Source: Bacillus vallismortis (lineage in GTDB: Bacteria > Bacillota > Bacilli > Bacillales > Bacillaceae). From it: 64,000 nucleotides of DNA. The notes below the pieces were generated by a model, which had not been told where the DNA came from, made no database searches, and saw only the letters and a list, made by a program, of their open reading frames with translations. This document shows, one piece after another, positions 35,687 to 45,606 of this stretch; position 1 is the first letter of the stretch, and every line of letters begins with the position of its first letter. Where the stretch lies: the NCBI RefSeq assembly GCF_040784915.1, contig NZ_CP160797.1, forward strand, positions 697,001 to 761,000. Reading direction: 5' to 3'. Both the position numbers and the translations under genes were made by a program.

Positions 35687-38600
35687 ATGAATCACGTTAT
35701 TAATTTTGTTCTGAAAAACAAATTCGCCGTATGGCTGATGACGATTATTGTAACGGCAGCCGGATTGTATGCGGGTATGAATATGAAGCAAGAATCCATT
35801 CCTGACGTGAACATGCCTTACTTGACGATCAGCACCACATATCCGGGCGCGACGCCAAGCCAAGTGGCTGATGAGGTGACCAAACCGGTTGAACAAGCGG
35901 TGCAGAATCTGGATGGGGTCAGTGTTGTGACTTCGACCTCCTATGAAAACGCATCGTCGGTCATGATTGAATATGACTATGAGAAAGATATGGACAAAGC
36001 CAAAACAGAAGCGGCTGAGGCATTAGAAAACGCCAGCCTGCCTGATGACGCGAAGGATCCGGAAATTTCACGCTACAGCTTGAACTCCTTCCCGATTCTG
36101 ACGCTGAGCGTGTCCAGCGATAAAGACAATCTGCAAGAGCTGACGAAAAAAGTGGAGGACAGCCTCGTTACGAAGCTTGAAGGTATAGAAGGCGTTGCTT
36201 CAGTCCAAGTATCAGGGCAGCAGGTTGAAGAAGTTGAATTTTCTTTCAAAGAAGACAAACTGAAAGATTACGGCCTTGATGAAGATACAGTCAAACAAGT
36301 GATTCAAGGTTCTGATGTGACAACTCCGCTTGGATTGTACACATTCGGAAATCAAGAGAAATCTGTCGTCGTCAGCGGCGATATTGAAACCATTAAAGAT
36401 TTGAAGAATATGAGAATCCCGACGGCATCTGCTTCAAGTGCAGGCAGCAGCGCAGCATCTCAAGCGGCGGCCCAAAGTGCACAAGCGGCAGCGCAGGCGC
36501 AGCAAAGCGCGAGCACAGCTGTGCCGACGGTCAAGCTTTCTGACATTGCCACAATGAAAGATGTGAAAAAAGCTGAATCTGTTTCACGCACAAATGGCAA
36601 AAACAGCATCGGCATCAACGTCGTTAAAGCAAACGATGCGAATACAGTAGAGGTTGCAGACAATGTCAAAGATGAGTTGAAGCAGTTCAAAGAAGACCAT
36701 AAAGGCTTCGATTACAGCGCAACACTTGACATGGCAGAGCCAATCACACAGTCAGTTGAAACGATGTTAAGCAAAGCCGTTTTCGGTGCTATTTTCGCGA
36801 TTGTGATTATTCTCTTATTCTTAAGAGATATCAAATCAACATTAATTTCAATAATTTCTATTCCATTATCACTGCTGATCGCGCTTCTTGTGCTGAACCA
36901 GCTGGATATCACACTGAATATCATGACGCTAGGCGCAATGACCGTGGCCATCGGACGTGTAGTCGATGACTCGATCGTTGTTATCGAAAATATTTACCGC
37001 CGCATGAGGCTCAAAGATGAACCGCTCCGCGGAAAAGCCTTGGTCCGTGAAGCGACGAAGGAAATGTTTAAACCGATCATGTCATCGACGATCGTGACAA
37101 TCGCGGTGTTCCTGCCGCTCGCGCTTGTAGGCGGACAAATCGGTGAATTGTTTCTTCCATTCGCTTTAACAATCGTATTTGCGCTTGCCGCATCCCTGTT
37201 GATTTCGATCACGCTTGTGCCGATGCTCGCGCACAGCCTGTTCAAAAAATCATTATCGGGCGCGCCGGTCAAAGCGAAAGAACATAAACCTAGCAGACTG
37301 GCAGGCTTCTATAAAAAAGTTCTGAACTGGGCGCTGAGCCACAAATGGATCACGTCTATCATCGCTGTTCTAATGCTGCTGGGAAGCTTGTTCCTCGTAC
37401 CGTTAATCGGTGCCAGCTACCTGCCGTCCCAAGAAGAAAAAACGATGCAGCTCACATACAGCCCTGAGCCGGGGGAAACGAAAAAAGAAGCTGAAGCTGA
37501 AGCTGAAAAAGCGGAAAAAATTCTGCTTGACCGCAAGCATGTCGATACGGTCCAGTACTCATTAGGCTCTGGCAGCCCGCTTGCCGGGGGAGATTCAAAC
37601 GGTGCGTTGTTCTATATCAAATATGAAAGCGACACGCCTGATTTTGATAAAGAAAAAGACAACGTGCTAAAGAAAATCCAAGATCAGTCAGATCGCGGAG
37701 AATGGAAGTCACAGGACTTCAGCTCTTCAGGCAATAACAATGAATTAACATATTATGTGTATGGCGATTCAGAAAACGATATTAAAGACACGGTCAAAGA
37801 CATTGAAAAAATCATGAAAGATGAAAAGGATCTGAAAAACGTAAGCTCAGGCCTTTCCAGCACATATGATGAGTACACATTTGTCGCTGACCAAGAAAAA
37901 TTAAGCAAACTCGGTTTAACCGCGTCTCACATTTCTCAGGCCTTAATGACACAAACAGCACAAGAACCGCTCACAACCGTGAAAAAAGACGGCAAAGAGC
38001 TTGATGTGAACATTAAGACGGAAAAAGACGAGTATAAGAGTGTGAAAGATTTAGAGAACAAAAAGATCACTTCTCCGACTGGCCAGGAAGTCAAAATCGG
38101 CGATGTCGCCAAAGTGAAAGAAGGATCAACCTCTGATACGGTTTCAAAACGTGATGGAAAAGTCTATGCGGATGTCACAGGTGAAGTGACAACAGACAAC
38201 GTCACAGCTGTATCAGCTGATGTCCAGAAGAAAATTGATAAGCTTGACCTTCCTGATAACGTATCAATTGATACAGGCGGCGTATCTGCAGATATCGCTG
38301 ATTCCTTCACGAAGCTCGGTTTAGCGATGCTGGCCGCAATAGCGATCGTCTACCTCGTGCTTGTGATTACATTCGGCGGAGCCCTAGCGCCATTTGCGAT
38401 TCTGTTCTCATTGCCGTTCACAGTCATCGGTGCCCTGGTCGGACTATATGTATCAGGTGAAACGATCAGTCTGAACGCGATGATCGGTATGCTCATGCTG
38501 ATCGGTATCGTTGTCACGAATGCCATTGTCTTAATTGACCGCGTCATTCATAAGGAAGCGGAAGGACTGTCTACGAGAGAAGCGCTTCTAGAAGCCGGCT

Positions 38601-38827
38601 CTACACGACTCCGTCCGATCCTGATGACAGCCATTGCGACAATCGGCGCCTTGATTCCATTAGCGCTCGGCTTTGAAGGCGGAAGCCAGGTCATTTCAAA
38701 AGGACTCGGCGTAACGGTTATCGGCGGTTTAATCAGTTCAACGCTTCTGACGCTCCTGATCGTGCCAATCGTATATGAAGTATTGGCGAAGTTCCGCAAG
38801 AAAAAACCGGGAACGGAAGAAGAGTAA
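35687..38827 (+). CDS. swrC: RND efflux pump SwrC (YerP)
   Basis: 1046 residues, resistance-nodulation-division transporter with 12 membrane segments in two halves and two large extracellular porter loops; in B. subtilis it exports surfactin, gives acriflavine resistance and is needed for swarming. IGRVVDDSIVVIENIYRR carries the proton-relay acidic residues of TM4. Residues about 257-285 are an Ala/Gln/Ser low-complexity stretch. ATG 35687 chosen for spacing from GGAGG. Confidence 0.95.
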   Translation: MNHVINFVLKNKFAVWLMTIIVTAAGLYAGMNMKQESIPDVNMPYLTISTTYPGATPSQVADEVTKPVEQAVQNLDGVSVVTSTSYENASSVMIEYDYEKDMDKAKTEAAEALENASLPDDAKDPEISRYSLNSFPILTLSVSSDKDNLQELTKKVEDSLVTKLEGIEGVASVQVSGQQVEEVEFSFKEDKLKDYGLDEDTVKQVIQGSDVTTPLGLYTFGNQEKSVVVSGDIETIKDLKNMRIPTASASSAGSSAASQAAAQSAQAAAQAQQSASTAVPTVKLSDIATMKDVKKAESVSRTNGKNSIGINVVKANDANTVEVADNVKDELKQFKEDHKGFDYSATLDMAEPITQSVETMLSKAVFGAIFAIVIILLFLRDIKSTLISIISIPLSLLIALLVLNQLDITLNIMTLGAMTVAIGRVVDDSIVVIENIYRRMRLKDEPLRGKALVREATKEMFKPIMSSTIVTIAVFLPLALVGGQIGELFLPFALTIVFALAASLLISITLVPMLAHSLFKKSLSGAPVKAKEHKPSRLAGFYKKVLNWALSHKWITSIIAVLMLLGSLFLVPLIGASYLPSQEEKTMQLTYSPEPGETKKEAEAEAEKAEKILLDRKHVDTVQYSLGSGSPLAGGDSNGALFYIKYESDTPDFDKEKDNVLKKIQDQSDRGEWKSQDFSSSGNNNELTYYVYGDSENDIKDTVKDIEKIMKDEKDLKNVSSGLSSTYDEYTFVADQEKLSKLGLTASHISQALMTQTAQEPLTTVKKDGKELDVNIKTEKDEYKSVKDLENKKITSPTGQEVKIGDVAKVKEGSTSDTVSKRDGKVYADVTGEVTTDNVTAVSADVQKKIDKLDLPDNVSIDTGGVSADIADSFTKLGLAMLAAIAIVYLVLVITFGGALAPFAILFSLPFTVIGALVGLYVSGETISLNAMIGMLMLIGIVVTNAIVLIDRVIHKEAEGLSTREALLEAGSTRLRPILMTAIATIGALIPLALGFEGGSQVISKGLGVTVIGGLISSTLLTLLIVPIVYEVLAKFRKKKPGTEEE

Positions 38828-38833
38828 AAAACA

Positions 38834-38861
38834 AAAAGCCTCAGCTCTGCTGAGGCTTTTG
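38834..38861 (+). terminator. Terminator of swrC
   Basis: AAAAGCCTCAGC-TC-TGCTGAGGCTTTTG perfect hairpin. Confidence 0.92.
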
Positions 38862-38894
38862 TGCGTTTTCACCTGTAAGATTATGTACATTTTG

Positions 38895-38922
38895 TTGCGA
38901 TTTTTTTAACTCATAGTATAAT
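38895..38922 (+). promoter_or_regulatory. Sigma-A-type promoter of dgkB
   Basis: TTGCGA, 16-base spacer, TATAAT, 55 bases before dgkB. Confidence 0.65.
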
Positions 38923-38977
38923 TAAAGGTTGTTAGTGTAAAAATGGATCGGATACTCTTAAGTAGGATGATGAGATA

Positions 38978-39889
38978 ATGAAACGTGCACGCATAATATA
39001 CAATCCGACTTCAGGACGGGAGATCTTTAAAAAGCATCTTGCCCAGGTCCTGCAAAAATTTGAACAAGCCGGCTATGAAACCTCTACCCATGCCACAACA
39101 TGCGCAGGAGATGCAACGCACGCCGCCAAGGAAGCGGCATTGCGTGAGTTTGACTTAATTGTTGCAGCGGGCGGAGACGGAACGATCAACGAGGTCGTCA
39201 ACGGGCTTGCGCCTTTAGACAACCGTCCGACACTCGGTGTGATTCCTGTCGGCACAACGAACGACTTTGCCAGAGCGCTCAATATTCCGCGCGAGGATAT
39301 TTTAAAAGCGGCTGATACGGTCATTAACGGCGCTGCCCGCCCGATTGATATCGGACAGGTCAACGGCCAGTATTTTATCAATATCGCCGGAGGAGGCCGC
39401 CTGACGGAGCTGACGTACGACGTGCCAAGCAAACTGAAAACGATGCTCGGCCAGCTTGCTTATTATTTAAAGGGAATGGAAATGCTGCCTTCACTTCGAC
39501 CGACAGAAGTCGAGATTGAATATGACGGCAAGCTGTTTCAAGGTGAAATCATGCTGTTTTTGGTCACGCTGACAAATTCCGTCGGCGGGTTTGAAAAACT
39601 CGCGCCGGATTCCAGCCTGAATGACGGCATGTTTGATTTGATGATACTAAAGAAAGCAAACCTTGCTGAATTTATCAGAGTCGCCACCATGGCGCTCCGC
39701 GGCGAACACATCAACGACCAGCACATTATTTATACAAAAGCGAACCGCGTGAAAGTCAATGTATCAGAAAAGATGCAGCTGAACCTGGACGGCGAGTACG
39801 GCGGCATGCTGCCGGGCGAATTCGTGAATCTGTACCGGCACATTCACGTCATCATGCCGGAAGAGAAAGCGGAACAGCTGGATGACTAA
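38978..39889 (+). CDS. dgkB: Diacylglycerol kinase DgkB
   Basis: 303 residues, DagK catalytic-domain lipid kinase (YerQ). GGDGTINEVVNGL nucleotide loop, VGTTNDFARAL, and the C-terminal LNLDGEYGG motif. Recycles diacylglycerol released by lipoteichoic acid synthesis to phosphatidic acid. Not the small integral-membrane DgkA type. Confidence 0.95.
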   Translation: MKRARIIYNPTSGREIFKKHLAQVLQKFEQAGYETSTHATTCAGDATHAAKEAALREFDLIVAAGGDGTINEVVNGLAPLDNRPTLGVIPVGTTNDFARALNIPREDILKAADTVINGAARPIDIGQVNGQYFINIAGGGRLTELTYDVPSKLKTMLGQLAYYLKGMEMLPSLRPTEVEIEYDGKLFQGEIMLFLVTLTNSVGGFEKLAPDSSLNDGMFDLMILKKANLAEFIRVATMALRGEHINDQHIIYTKANRVKVNVSEKMQLNLDGEYGGMLPGEFVNLYRHIHVIMPEEKAEQLDD

Positions 39890-39917
39890 AACTTGGCTTG
39901 AATAGGCCAAGTTTTTC
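39888..39917 (+). terminator. Terminator of dgkB
   Basis: AAACTTGGC ... GGCCAAGTTTTT hairpin. Confidence 0.85.
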
Positions 39918-39945
39918 TTTCGCTTAAAACTAGAGGTGATTATAG

Positions 39946-41322
39946 ATGAAAATGAAACCCCCAGTAGAAAAAAATGAATACTACGACGTGACATTTGAGG
40001 ATTTGACCCACGAAGGAGCGGGTGTCGCAAAGGTGCAGGGCTTCCCGATCTTCGTGCCAAACGCCCTGCCGGAAGAAAAAGCCCAAATCAAAGTGACACG
40101 CGTCAAAAAAGGCTTTGCTTTCGGCCGCCTGATCGAGATGAAGGAAGAAAGCCCGCACAGAACGGATGCTCCTTGCCCGATCTACAAGCAATGCGGCGGC
40201 TGCCAGCTTCAGCACATGACGTACGAAGGCCAGCTCTTGTTTAAACAGAAACAAGTCAAAGACGTCTTAGAACGGATCGGCAAGCTGGACCTGTCAAACG
40301 TCACCGTGCACCCGACACTCGGCATGGAAGACCCGTGGAACTACCGAAACAAAGCACAGGTGCCGGTGGGAGAACGGGAAGGCGGACTCGTCGCCGGATT
40401 TTATCAGCAAAGAAGCCATGACATCATCGACATGAGCGCCTGCCTGATCCAGCAATCCAAAAACGACGAAGCGGTCCAAGCCGTCAAAGACATTTGCGCA
40501 AACTACGGGGTCAAAGCCTATAACGAAGAACGCCACAAAGGCTGGCTCCGCCACATCATGGTCAGATACGGCGTCGTTACGGGCGAAATGATGATCGTCT
40601 TCATTACAAGAACGAACGACTTCCCGCACAAAGCGAAGATCATCGAAGACATCACAGCGCAATTCCCGCACGTTAAATCAATCGTGCAGAACATCAATCC
40701 GAACAAAACAAATGTGATCTTCGGCAACGAAACAAACGTCATCTGGGGCGAAGAATACATCTACGACCTCATCGGAGACGTCAAATTCGCCATCTCCGCC
40801 AGATCGTTCTACCAAGTCAACCCGGAGCAAACAAAAGTGCTCTACGACAAAGCGCTTGAGTACGCGGAGCTGAAAGGCGAAGAAACCGTCATCGACGCCT
40901 ACTGCGGCATCGGAACGATTTCTCTATTCTTGGCGAAGCAGGCGAAAAAAGTGTACGGCGTAGAAATCGTGCCGGAAGCAATTGAGGATGCAAAGCGAAA
41001 CGCTGAATTAAACGGCATCACAAACGCTGAGTTCGCGGTCGGGGAAGCGGAAACCGTGATTCCAAAGTGGTATGAAGACGGCATCACGGCCGATACGCTA
41101 GTCGTAGACCCGCCAAGAAAAGGCTGCGACGAAGCCCTCCTGCGGACAATTGTGGAGATGAAACCGAAGCGGGTGGTGTACGTGTCCTGTAATCCTGGCA
41201 CGCTTGCGAGAGATTTGCGAGTGCTTGAGGATGGCGGGTATGCGACGCGCGAAGTGCAGCCTGTGGATATGTTTCCGCATACGAATCATGTGGAGTGTGT
41301 GGCGAAGCTTATATTGAAATAA
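39946..41322 (+). CDS. rlmCD: 23S rRNA (uracil-5-)-methyltransferase RlmCD
   Basis: 458 residues, TrmA/RumA family (YefA); in B. subtilis one enzyme modifies both U747 and U1939. N-terminal TRAM domain ([15 protein letters not shown]), Fe-S cysteines in [17 protein letters not shown]-binding [24 protein letters not shown], and catalytic Cys in [13 protein letters not shown]. Marks the left edge of the variable island. Confidence 0.94.
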   Translation: MKMKPPVEKNEYYDVTFEDLTHEGAGVAKVQGFPIFVPNALPEEKAQIKVTRVKKGFAFGRLIEMKEESPHRTDAPCPIYKQCGGCQLQHMTYEGQLLFKQKQVKDVLERIGKLDLSNVTVHPTLGMEDPWNYRNKAQVPVGEREGGLVAGFYQQRSHDIIDMSACLIQQSKNDEAVQAVKDICANYGVKAYNEERHKGWLRHIMVRYGVVTGEMMIVFITRTNDFPHKAKIIEDITAQFPHVKSIVQNINPNKTNVIFGNETNVIWGEEYIYDLIGDVKFAISARSFYQVNPEQTKVLYDKALEYAELKGEETVIDAYCGIGTISLFLAKQAKKVYGVEIVPEAIEDAKRNAELNGITNAEFAVGEAETVIPKWYEDGITADTLVVDPPRKGCDEALLRTIVEMKPKRVVYVSCNPGTLARDLRVLEDGGYATREVQPVDMFPHTNHVECVAKLILK

Positions 41323-41324
41323 AC

Positions 41325-41358
41325 AGTGTCTTCTTTTAGAGGACACTTTCTTTTTTTA
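41325..41358 (+). terminator. Terminator of rlmCD
   Basis: AGTGTC ... GACACT followed by T-rich tract. The next 180 bases are very AT-rich with no gene. Confidence 0.75.
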
Positions 41359-41544
41359 TAAATTATTAAAAAATGAATGAAGTGAAGTATTGCTTTTTTT
41401 ACTGATAAAAATATAAAACTAGCTTATTTGAATGTGGTAAAATTATAACAAATAAGTTTAACCAAAAATATTTTAGTGTTAAATATCATATAAATTCAAA
41501 TGTTACACTTTTAAAATGATAGTAAAAATGAAAAGGTGAAAGAA

Positions 41545-43494
41545 ATGATAGTTTATGAAGCTACAAAAGAAGAGTTTCTAAGTGATGTGTTTGACGATAA
41601 ATTGGTGACGAATATCTGTAAAAACTACAATGATAAAATTGGCAGAATAAATGAGAGAGAGGTTAGATCTTGGGATAACTCTATGCAGTACATGTACAGG
41701 GTATTAAGTGATAGAGAAATTCCTAAGGACGCAGGAATTGCTATTGAGTTCAAAATACCCCATACTTCAAAGCGTATTGATTTTCTTATATCTGGATCAG
41801 ATAAGGATGATCGTTCATCTGTTGTGATTGTAGAACTTAAACAATGGGAGAAAGTAGAGAAAATTGATGGTAAAGAGGCTATCGTTAAAACGTTTATAAA
41901 TCAAGGTTTACGTGAGACAACCCACCCCTCTTATCAAGCTTGGTCTTATGCTGCATTAATTAAAGACTATAATGAAAATGCTCAGAAAGAAGATATTAAT
42001 CTATATCCTTGTGCATACTTACATAACTACTTGAATCAGGGTACAGATGATCCGTTAATTGATTCAATATATGATTATTATATAAAAGAAGCACCTGTTT
42101 TTATCAAAGGTGATTCAGGTAAGCTTCGTGATTTCATTAAAAAGTATGTTAAGTATGGAGACAACAAAGAAATTCTATATACAATAGATAAAGGCAGAAT
42201 AAGGCCTTCAAAGTCTCTTCAAGATTTGTTAAACAGTATGCTTCAAGGTAATCAAGAGTTTATGATGATTGATGATCAAAAAGTCGTTTATGAGGCTGCT
42301 TTACATTTGGCAAATGAAGCGTTACGTACAAACACAAAACAAGTCTTAGTTGTTGAAGGCGGCCCTGGTACAGGAAAGTCTGTTCTTGCAATAAATTTAT
42401 TAGTAGAAGCAACAAATCGAAGTCTGGTTGCACAATATGTAACAAAAAATGCAGCTCCCAGAAATATATATGCTACTAAGTTAAAACAAAATTTTCGAAA
42501 GGGGCACATTGATAATTTATTTACAGGATCGGGCAGTTATGTTAATGCTCCATCAGATGAATTTGATGTTCTGATTGTTGATGAATCGCATCGATTAAAT
42601 GAAAAATCAGGGTTATTTAATAACCTTGGGGAAAATCAAATTAAGGAAATAATAAATGCTTCCAAACTTTCTGTTTTTTTTATAGATGAACGTCAAAGAG
42701 TGACGCTAAAGGATATTGGGAGCATTGATACAATTCATAAATTCTCAAAAGAATTAGGTGCCAAGATTACAAATATGAAACTGGATTCACAGTTTCGTTG
42801 CAATGGTTCAGATGGTTATATAAGCTGGTTAGATGATGTTCTGCAAATTCGGGAAACTGCGAATTCTAATTATATTGGAACGAACTATGATTTTCGTATA
42901 TATAAAAATCCAAATGAACTGCGTAAAGAGATAGAAAAGCTGAATAAAGTTAATAATAAATCTCGAATAGTTGCCGGTTACTGTTGGAATTGGGTGAAGG
43001 AAGGAAAAGCTAAAACAGAATTCCATGATATCGAGATTCCTGAATATCAATTCGGAATGAGTTGGAATTTAAATAACTCTGACACGTGGGCAATTGATGA
43101 AGATTCTGTTAATGAGATAGGTTGTATACACACATGCCAAGGTTTGGAATTTGACTATGTAGGTGTAATTATAGGTGATGATCTAGTATGCAGGGATGGA
43201 GTAGTATTGACCGATCATTCAAAGCGGGCAAAAACAGATACCTCCTTACGTGGTTTGAAGAAAATGTTAAAGCAAAATTCAGATAAAGCTGAGAAACTTG
43301 CAGACGAAATTATTCGCAACACATACAGAACATTGATGACTCGGGGACAGAAAGGCTGTTTTATTTATTGCATAGACAAAGAACTGGAAAATTACTTTTT
43401 AAAGAGAATGAAACAGATGCAAATGAATTATAAAGAGAATGAGTTTTTTAAGACTTCATCAGTTGCTGAAGAAAAAGCACAATACAGGTATTAA
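41545..43494 (+). CDS. DUF2075 helicase with N-terminal nuclease-like domain
   Basis: 649 residues. Residues 70-100 (KRIDFLI ... VVIVELKQW) fit a PD-(D/E)xK nuclease core with Asp79, Glu97 and Lys99. Then a superfamily-1 helicase core of the DUF2075/Schlafen-3 type: GGPGTGKS at about 272, LIVDESHRL about 342, FIDERQRV, SQFRCNGSD, IHTCQGLEFDYVGVIIGDD, and YRTLMTRGQKGCF at the end. Start at ATG 41545 by spacing from AAAAGG. Strongly AT-rich against rlmCD, single gene with its own terminator: looks horizontally acquired. Likely nucleic-acid processing or phage defence; not demonstrated. Confidence 0.82.
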   Translation: MIVYEATKEEFLSDVFDDKLVTNICKNYNDKIGRINEREVRSWDNSMQYMYRVLSDREIPKDAGIAIEFKIPHTSKRIDFLISGSDKDDRSSVVIVELKQWEKVEKIDGKEAIVKTFINQGLRETTHPSYQAWSYAALIKDYNENAQKEDINLYPCAYLHNYLNQGTDDPLIDSIYDYYIKEAPVFIKGDSGKLRDFIKKYVKYGDNKEILYTIDKGRIRPSKSLQDLLNSMLQGNQEFMMIDDQKVVYEAALHLANEALRTNTKQVLVVEGGPGTGKSVLAINLLVEATNRSLVAQYVTKNAAPRNIYATKLKQNFRKGHIDNLFTGSGSYVNAPSDEFDVLIVDESHRLNEKSGLFNNLGENQIKEIINASKLSVFFIDERQRVTLKDIGSIDTIHKFSKELGAKITNMKLDSQFRCNGSDGYISWLDDVLQIRETANSNYIGTNYDFRIYKNPNELRKEIEKLNKVNNKSRIVAGYCWNWVKEGKAKTEFHDIEIPEYQFGMSWNLNNSDTWAIDEDSVNEIGCIHTCQGLEFDYVGVIIGDDLVCRDGVVLTDHSKRAKTDTSLRGLKKMLKQNSDKAEKLADEIIRNTYRTLMTRGQKGCFIYCIDKELENYFLKRMKQMQMNYKENEFFKTSSVAEEKAQYRY

Positions 43495-43510
43495 ATAACA
43501 TGATGCTATT

Positions 43511-43545
43511 AAAACAGACGCAGCCAAAAGCTGCGTCTTGTTCTT
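43511..43545. terminator. Bidirectional terminator between helicase and phr
   Basis: AGACGCAGC-CAAAA-GCTGCGTCT with T-rich tract on the plus side and an A-rich flank usable by the minus-strand phr. Confidence 0.88.
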
Positions 43546-43741
43546 AACCAAGCGTTCCGTTTTCTGCAATCGTCATTTCCTTGTCAAAGATGGCTTTGTC
43601 TGCTAGGGAGTTGGTTGAATCGTTTGCAGCTTTGCTTGTCATGTTTCTGGATGCCACATTTACTTCATTTCCTAAGGAAGAACTGATAAAGCTTACACCG
43701 ATTAAAGCAATTACAGCGCACAAAGTCAGTTTAAATTTCAT
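43544..43741 (-). CDS. Phr-type signalling peptide precursor (SRNMT)
   Basis: 65 residues. Sec signal-like N-terminus MKFKLTLCAVIALIGVSF, then EVNVASRNMT. SRNMT differs by one residue from the PhrE pentapeptide SRNVT, so this is the likely mature signal that, after export and re-import by Opp, inhibits the adjacent Rap. Unusually about 30 residues follow the pentapeptide. ATG 43741 overlaps the rap stop by 11 bases, the normal rap-phr layout, with GAGAGGGG upstream. Confidence 0.82.
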   Translation of the reverse strand: MKFKLTLCAVIALIGVSFISSSLGNEVNVASRNMTSKAANDSTNSLADKAIFDKEMTIAENGTLG

Positions 43742-44852
43742 ACAAACAATCCCCTCTCTGAATTTGTTTGCGGGCGTGAACCATCTTTTTGAAACAGATA
43801 ACAGAATCATCCATCTGCCCAATATCAGTATAAAACTTTGCGGCTAATAATGCCAACTCTTCCATATAAGGATATCCTTGGGATGTCTCTAATTTGTTAA
43901 AAACATTTAATAAAATGGACGCTTCTCCTTGTTTGATAAACAGCGCCTGCAATCCTTCAAACATAATTTTAAATAGGTCATCGTCGAATTTACATGCGAA
44001 GCGTACGCCTTTTCTGAAACAATCCATTGCTTGGCCTTGTTTATTTTGAAGAAAATAAATTAAGGCTAAATCGTGGTAAGCTTGTGTTAAGTTGTCGAAA
44101 TTTGATTTTTTAAATTGGAGTATCGATTTCTCCATGTATTTTGCTGCTTTCGTCAATTCACCCATCTTAAGATAACAATTTCCGATATTGAATAAAGCTT
44201 GGCCGTAAATTCGCTTGTTTTTGCTTTCAAGCAGCCGTGCGCCTTTTAGTGCCTGTTCGAGGTGAGGGAGCGCCTTTTCATGACTTTCTAGGTCATCGTA
44301 GTTTCCTGCGATCACAAAATGGCATTGTATGCGGCGGACTGAGTAAAGGTCGTGCGTTTTATAGATGTTATACGCCTGAGAAGAATAGTGCATGGATACG
44401 TGGGTTTGTTTCATATGATAAAACACTTCAGCCATTTTAAAATAAAATTCCGCCCGCTCAATTTCATCCGAAATATAAGGTATTGTGTTTTCCGCTTTTT
44501 GATAGAATGTAATGGCAGTCAAGAAATTGCCTTGTTTGAATTCATACATTCCTTGAAAAAAGTAATAGTAGTGTTCAACGAGTTTCTCCATCTTCCTGTT
44601 GCTGCCTTCAATTCTCTTTAAATATTCTGATAACTTCATTTGGTTTCCTTCAGATGGAATCACATAGTCGATCATAAGCTGATGACGAAATGCAATGAGC
44701 TGATAGTAAATCAAGAGGTCTTGGTCTTCTTCCATGATGTCAATGTCCCGTTCGATCTCAGCTTTAAGCATTTCAGCATCTGTTACATTAAACTTTTGAA
44801 TATGCCGATTCCACTCATTAATTTTCATCCCAACGTGCGGAGACGAAATCAT
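43731..44852 (-). CDS. Rap phosphatase/regulator, RapE-like
   Basis: 373 residues: N-terminal three-helix bundle (VGMKINEWNRHIQKFNVTDAE) and tetratricopeptide repeats (for example SVRRIQCHFVIAGNYDDLE, YHDLALIYFLQNKQGQAMD) to the C-terminus. RapE-like proteins dephosphorylate Spo0F-P; the acidic EEDQDLLIYYQL segment and Phr neighbour support this type. ATG 44852 chosen by alignment with the Rap N-terminus; the frame is open 10 codons upstream. Target (Spo0F or ComA) not provable here. Confidence 0.88.
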   Translation of the reverse strand: MISSPHVGMKINEWNRHIQKFNVTDAEMLKAEIERDIDIMEEDQDLLIYYQLIAFRHQLMIDYVIPSEGNQMKLSEYLKRIEGSNRKMEKLVEHYYYFFQGMYEFKQGNFLTAITFYQKAENTIPYISDEIERAEFYFKMAEVFYHMKQTHVSMHYSSQAYNIYKTHDLYSVRRIQCHFVIAGNYDDLESHEKALPHLEQALKGARLLESKNKRIYGQALFNIGNCYLKMGELTKAAKYMEKSILQFKKSNFDNLTQAYHDLALIYFLQNKQGQAMDCFRKGVRFACKFDDDLFKIMFEGLQALFIKQGEASILLNVFNKLETSQGYPYMEELALLAAKFYTDIGQMDDSVICFKKMVHARKQIQRGDCLYEI

Positions 44853-45070
44853 GCCCAAACTTCTCACCCTTCCTCTTCTCACTAATTATGTAAATTTTAT
44901 CAATACTGAAATTTAATAGGAAGGGGTTGAGAGACCGCAAAATAAATTTTCGGTGCAGTCCGCAAAAGGGAGTTTGGGTGTTTCGCGTTATATTTGGTTT
45001 TGTGAAGGTTAGTGAATTCTCAATATGTGAATTTTGGATTTCGGTTATTATGATTGAGTCATTACATAAA

Positions 45071-45595
45071 TTAACTGGCATCAACACATAAACGATGTTT
45101 ACCGCAATGAAGGCACTTAAAAAGATATCCTTGCAAAGTTCCGTTGTTTACTAACCAGCTTTTGAATTCCTCTCTTGTCATATGATAGTCATTGCATATG
45201 CTGTTAATATCGTTATCTAACTCATCTTCTAAATGGCTGATTTCTTTCCATCCAACATATTGCACAATGGCACAAAAATCTCCGCAATGACTCAGCCAAT
45301 ATTCTTGCTGCCAGCCGAAGTAACCCGGTGTTCTATGTATTAGTTCATCGATGAATGTTTCATTTTCCACTTCATCACAGCGGCCCGGATCTTGGAATTC
45401 ACCATCATACAATTTGGCGGCTGATCCGTCAGAAATGCACCATGGACAAATTCCTTCTACATCATCTATTGAATAGAAAGGACCTTCATATACGTATTCA
45501 CGTTCTTGCTTACATACAGGGCAGGTTGTCTTTTCTTTACTAATTACATTTAATGCAACTGGGTTTGGATTGTATTTAAACGTTGGAAGTGACAT
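45071..45595 (-). CDS. CbrC-family (UPF0167) protein
   Basis: 174 residues. Opens LPTFKYNPNPVALNVI, with two Cys pairs CPVCKQ and CPWCISDG, DPGRCDEVENETFIDELIHRTPG, YFGWQQEYWLSHCGDFCA, all CbrC signatures, plus a C-terminal CLHCGKHR. Probably zinc-binding, cytosolic. The E. coli namesake affects colicin E2 tolerance. Last gene of the LXG toxin unit, with AGGAGG seven bases before its ATG, so an immunity or accessory role is plausible but inferred. Confidence 0.8.
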   Translation of the reverse strand: MSLPTFKYNPNPVALNVISKEKTTCPVCKQEREYVYEGPFYSIDDVEGICPWCISDGSAAKLYDGEFQDPGRCDEVENETFIDELIHRTPGYFGWQQEYWLSHCGDFCAIVQYVGWKEISHLEDELDNDINSICNDYHMTREEFKSWLVNNGTLQGYLFKCLHCGKHRLCVDAS

Positions 45596-45606
45596 GGTAT
45601 ATCCTC

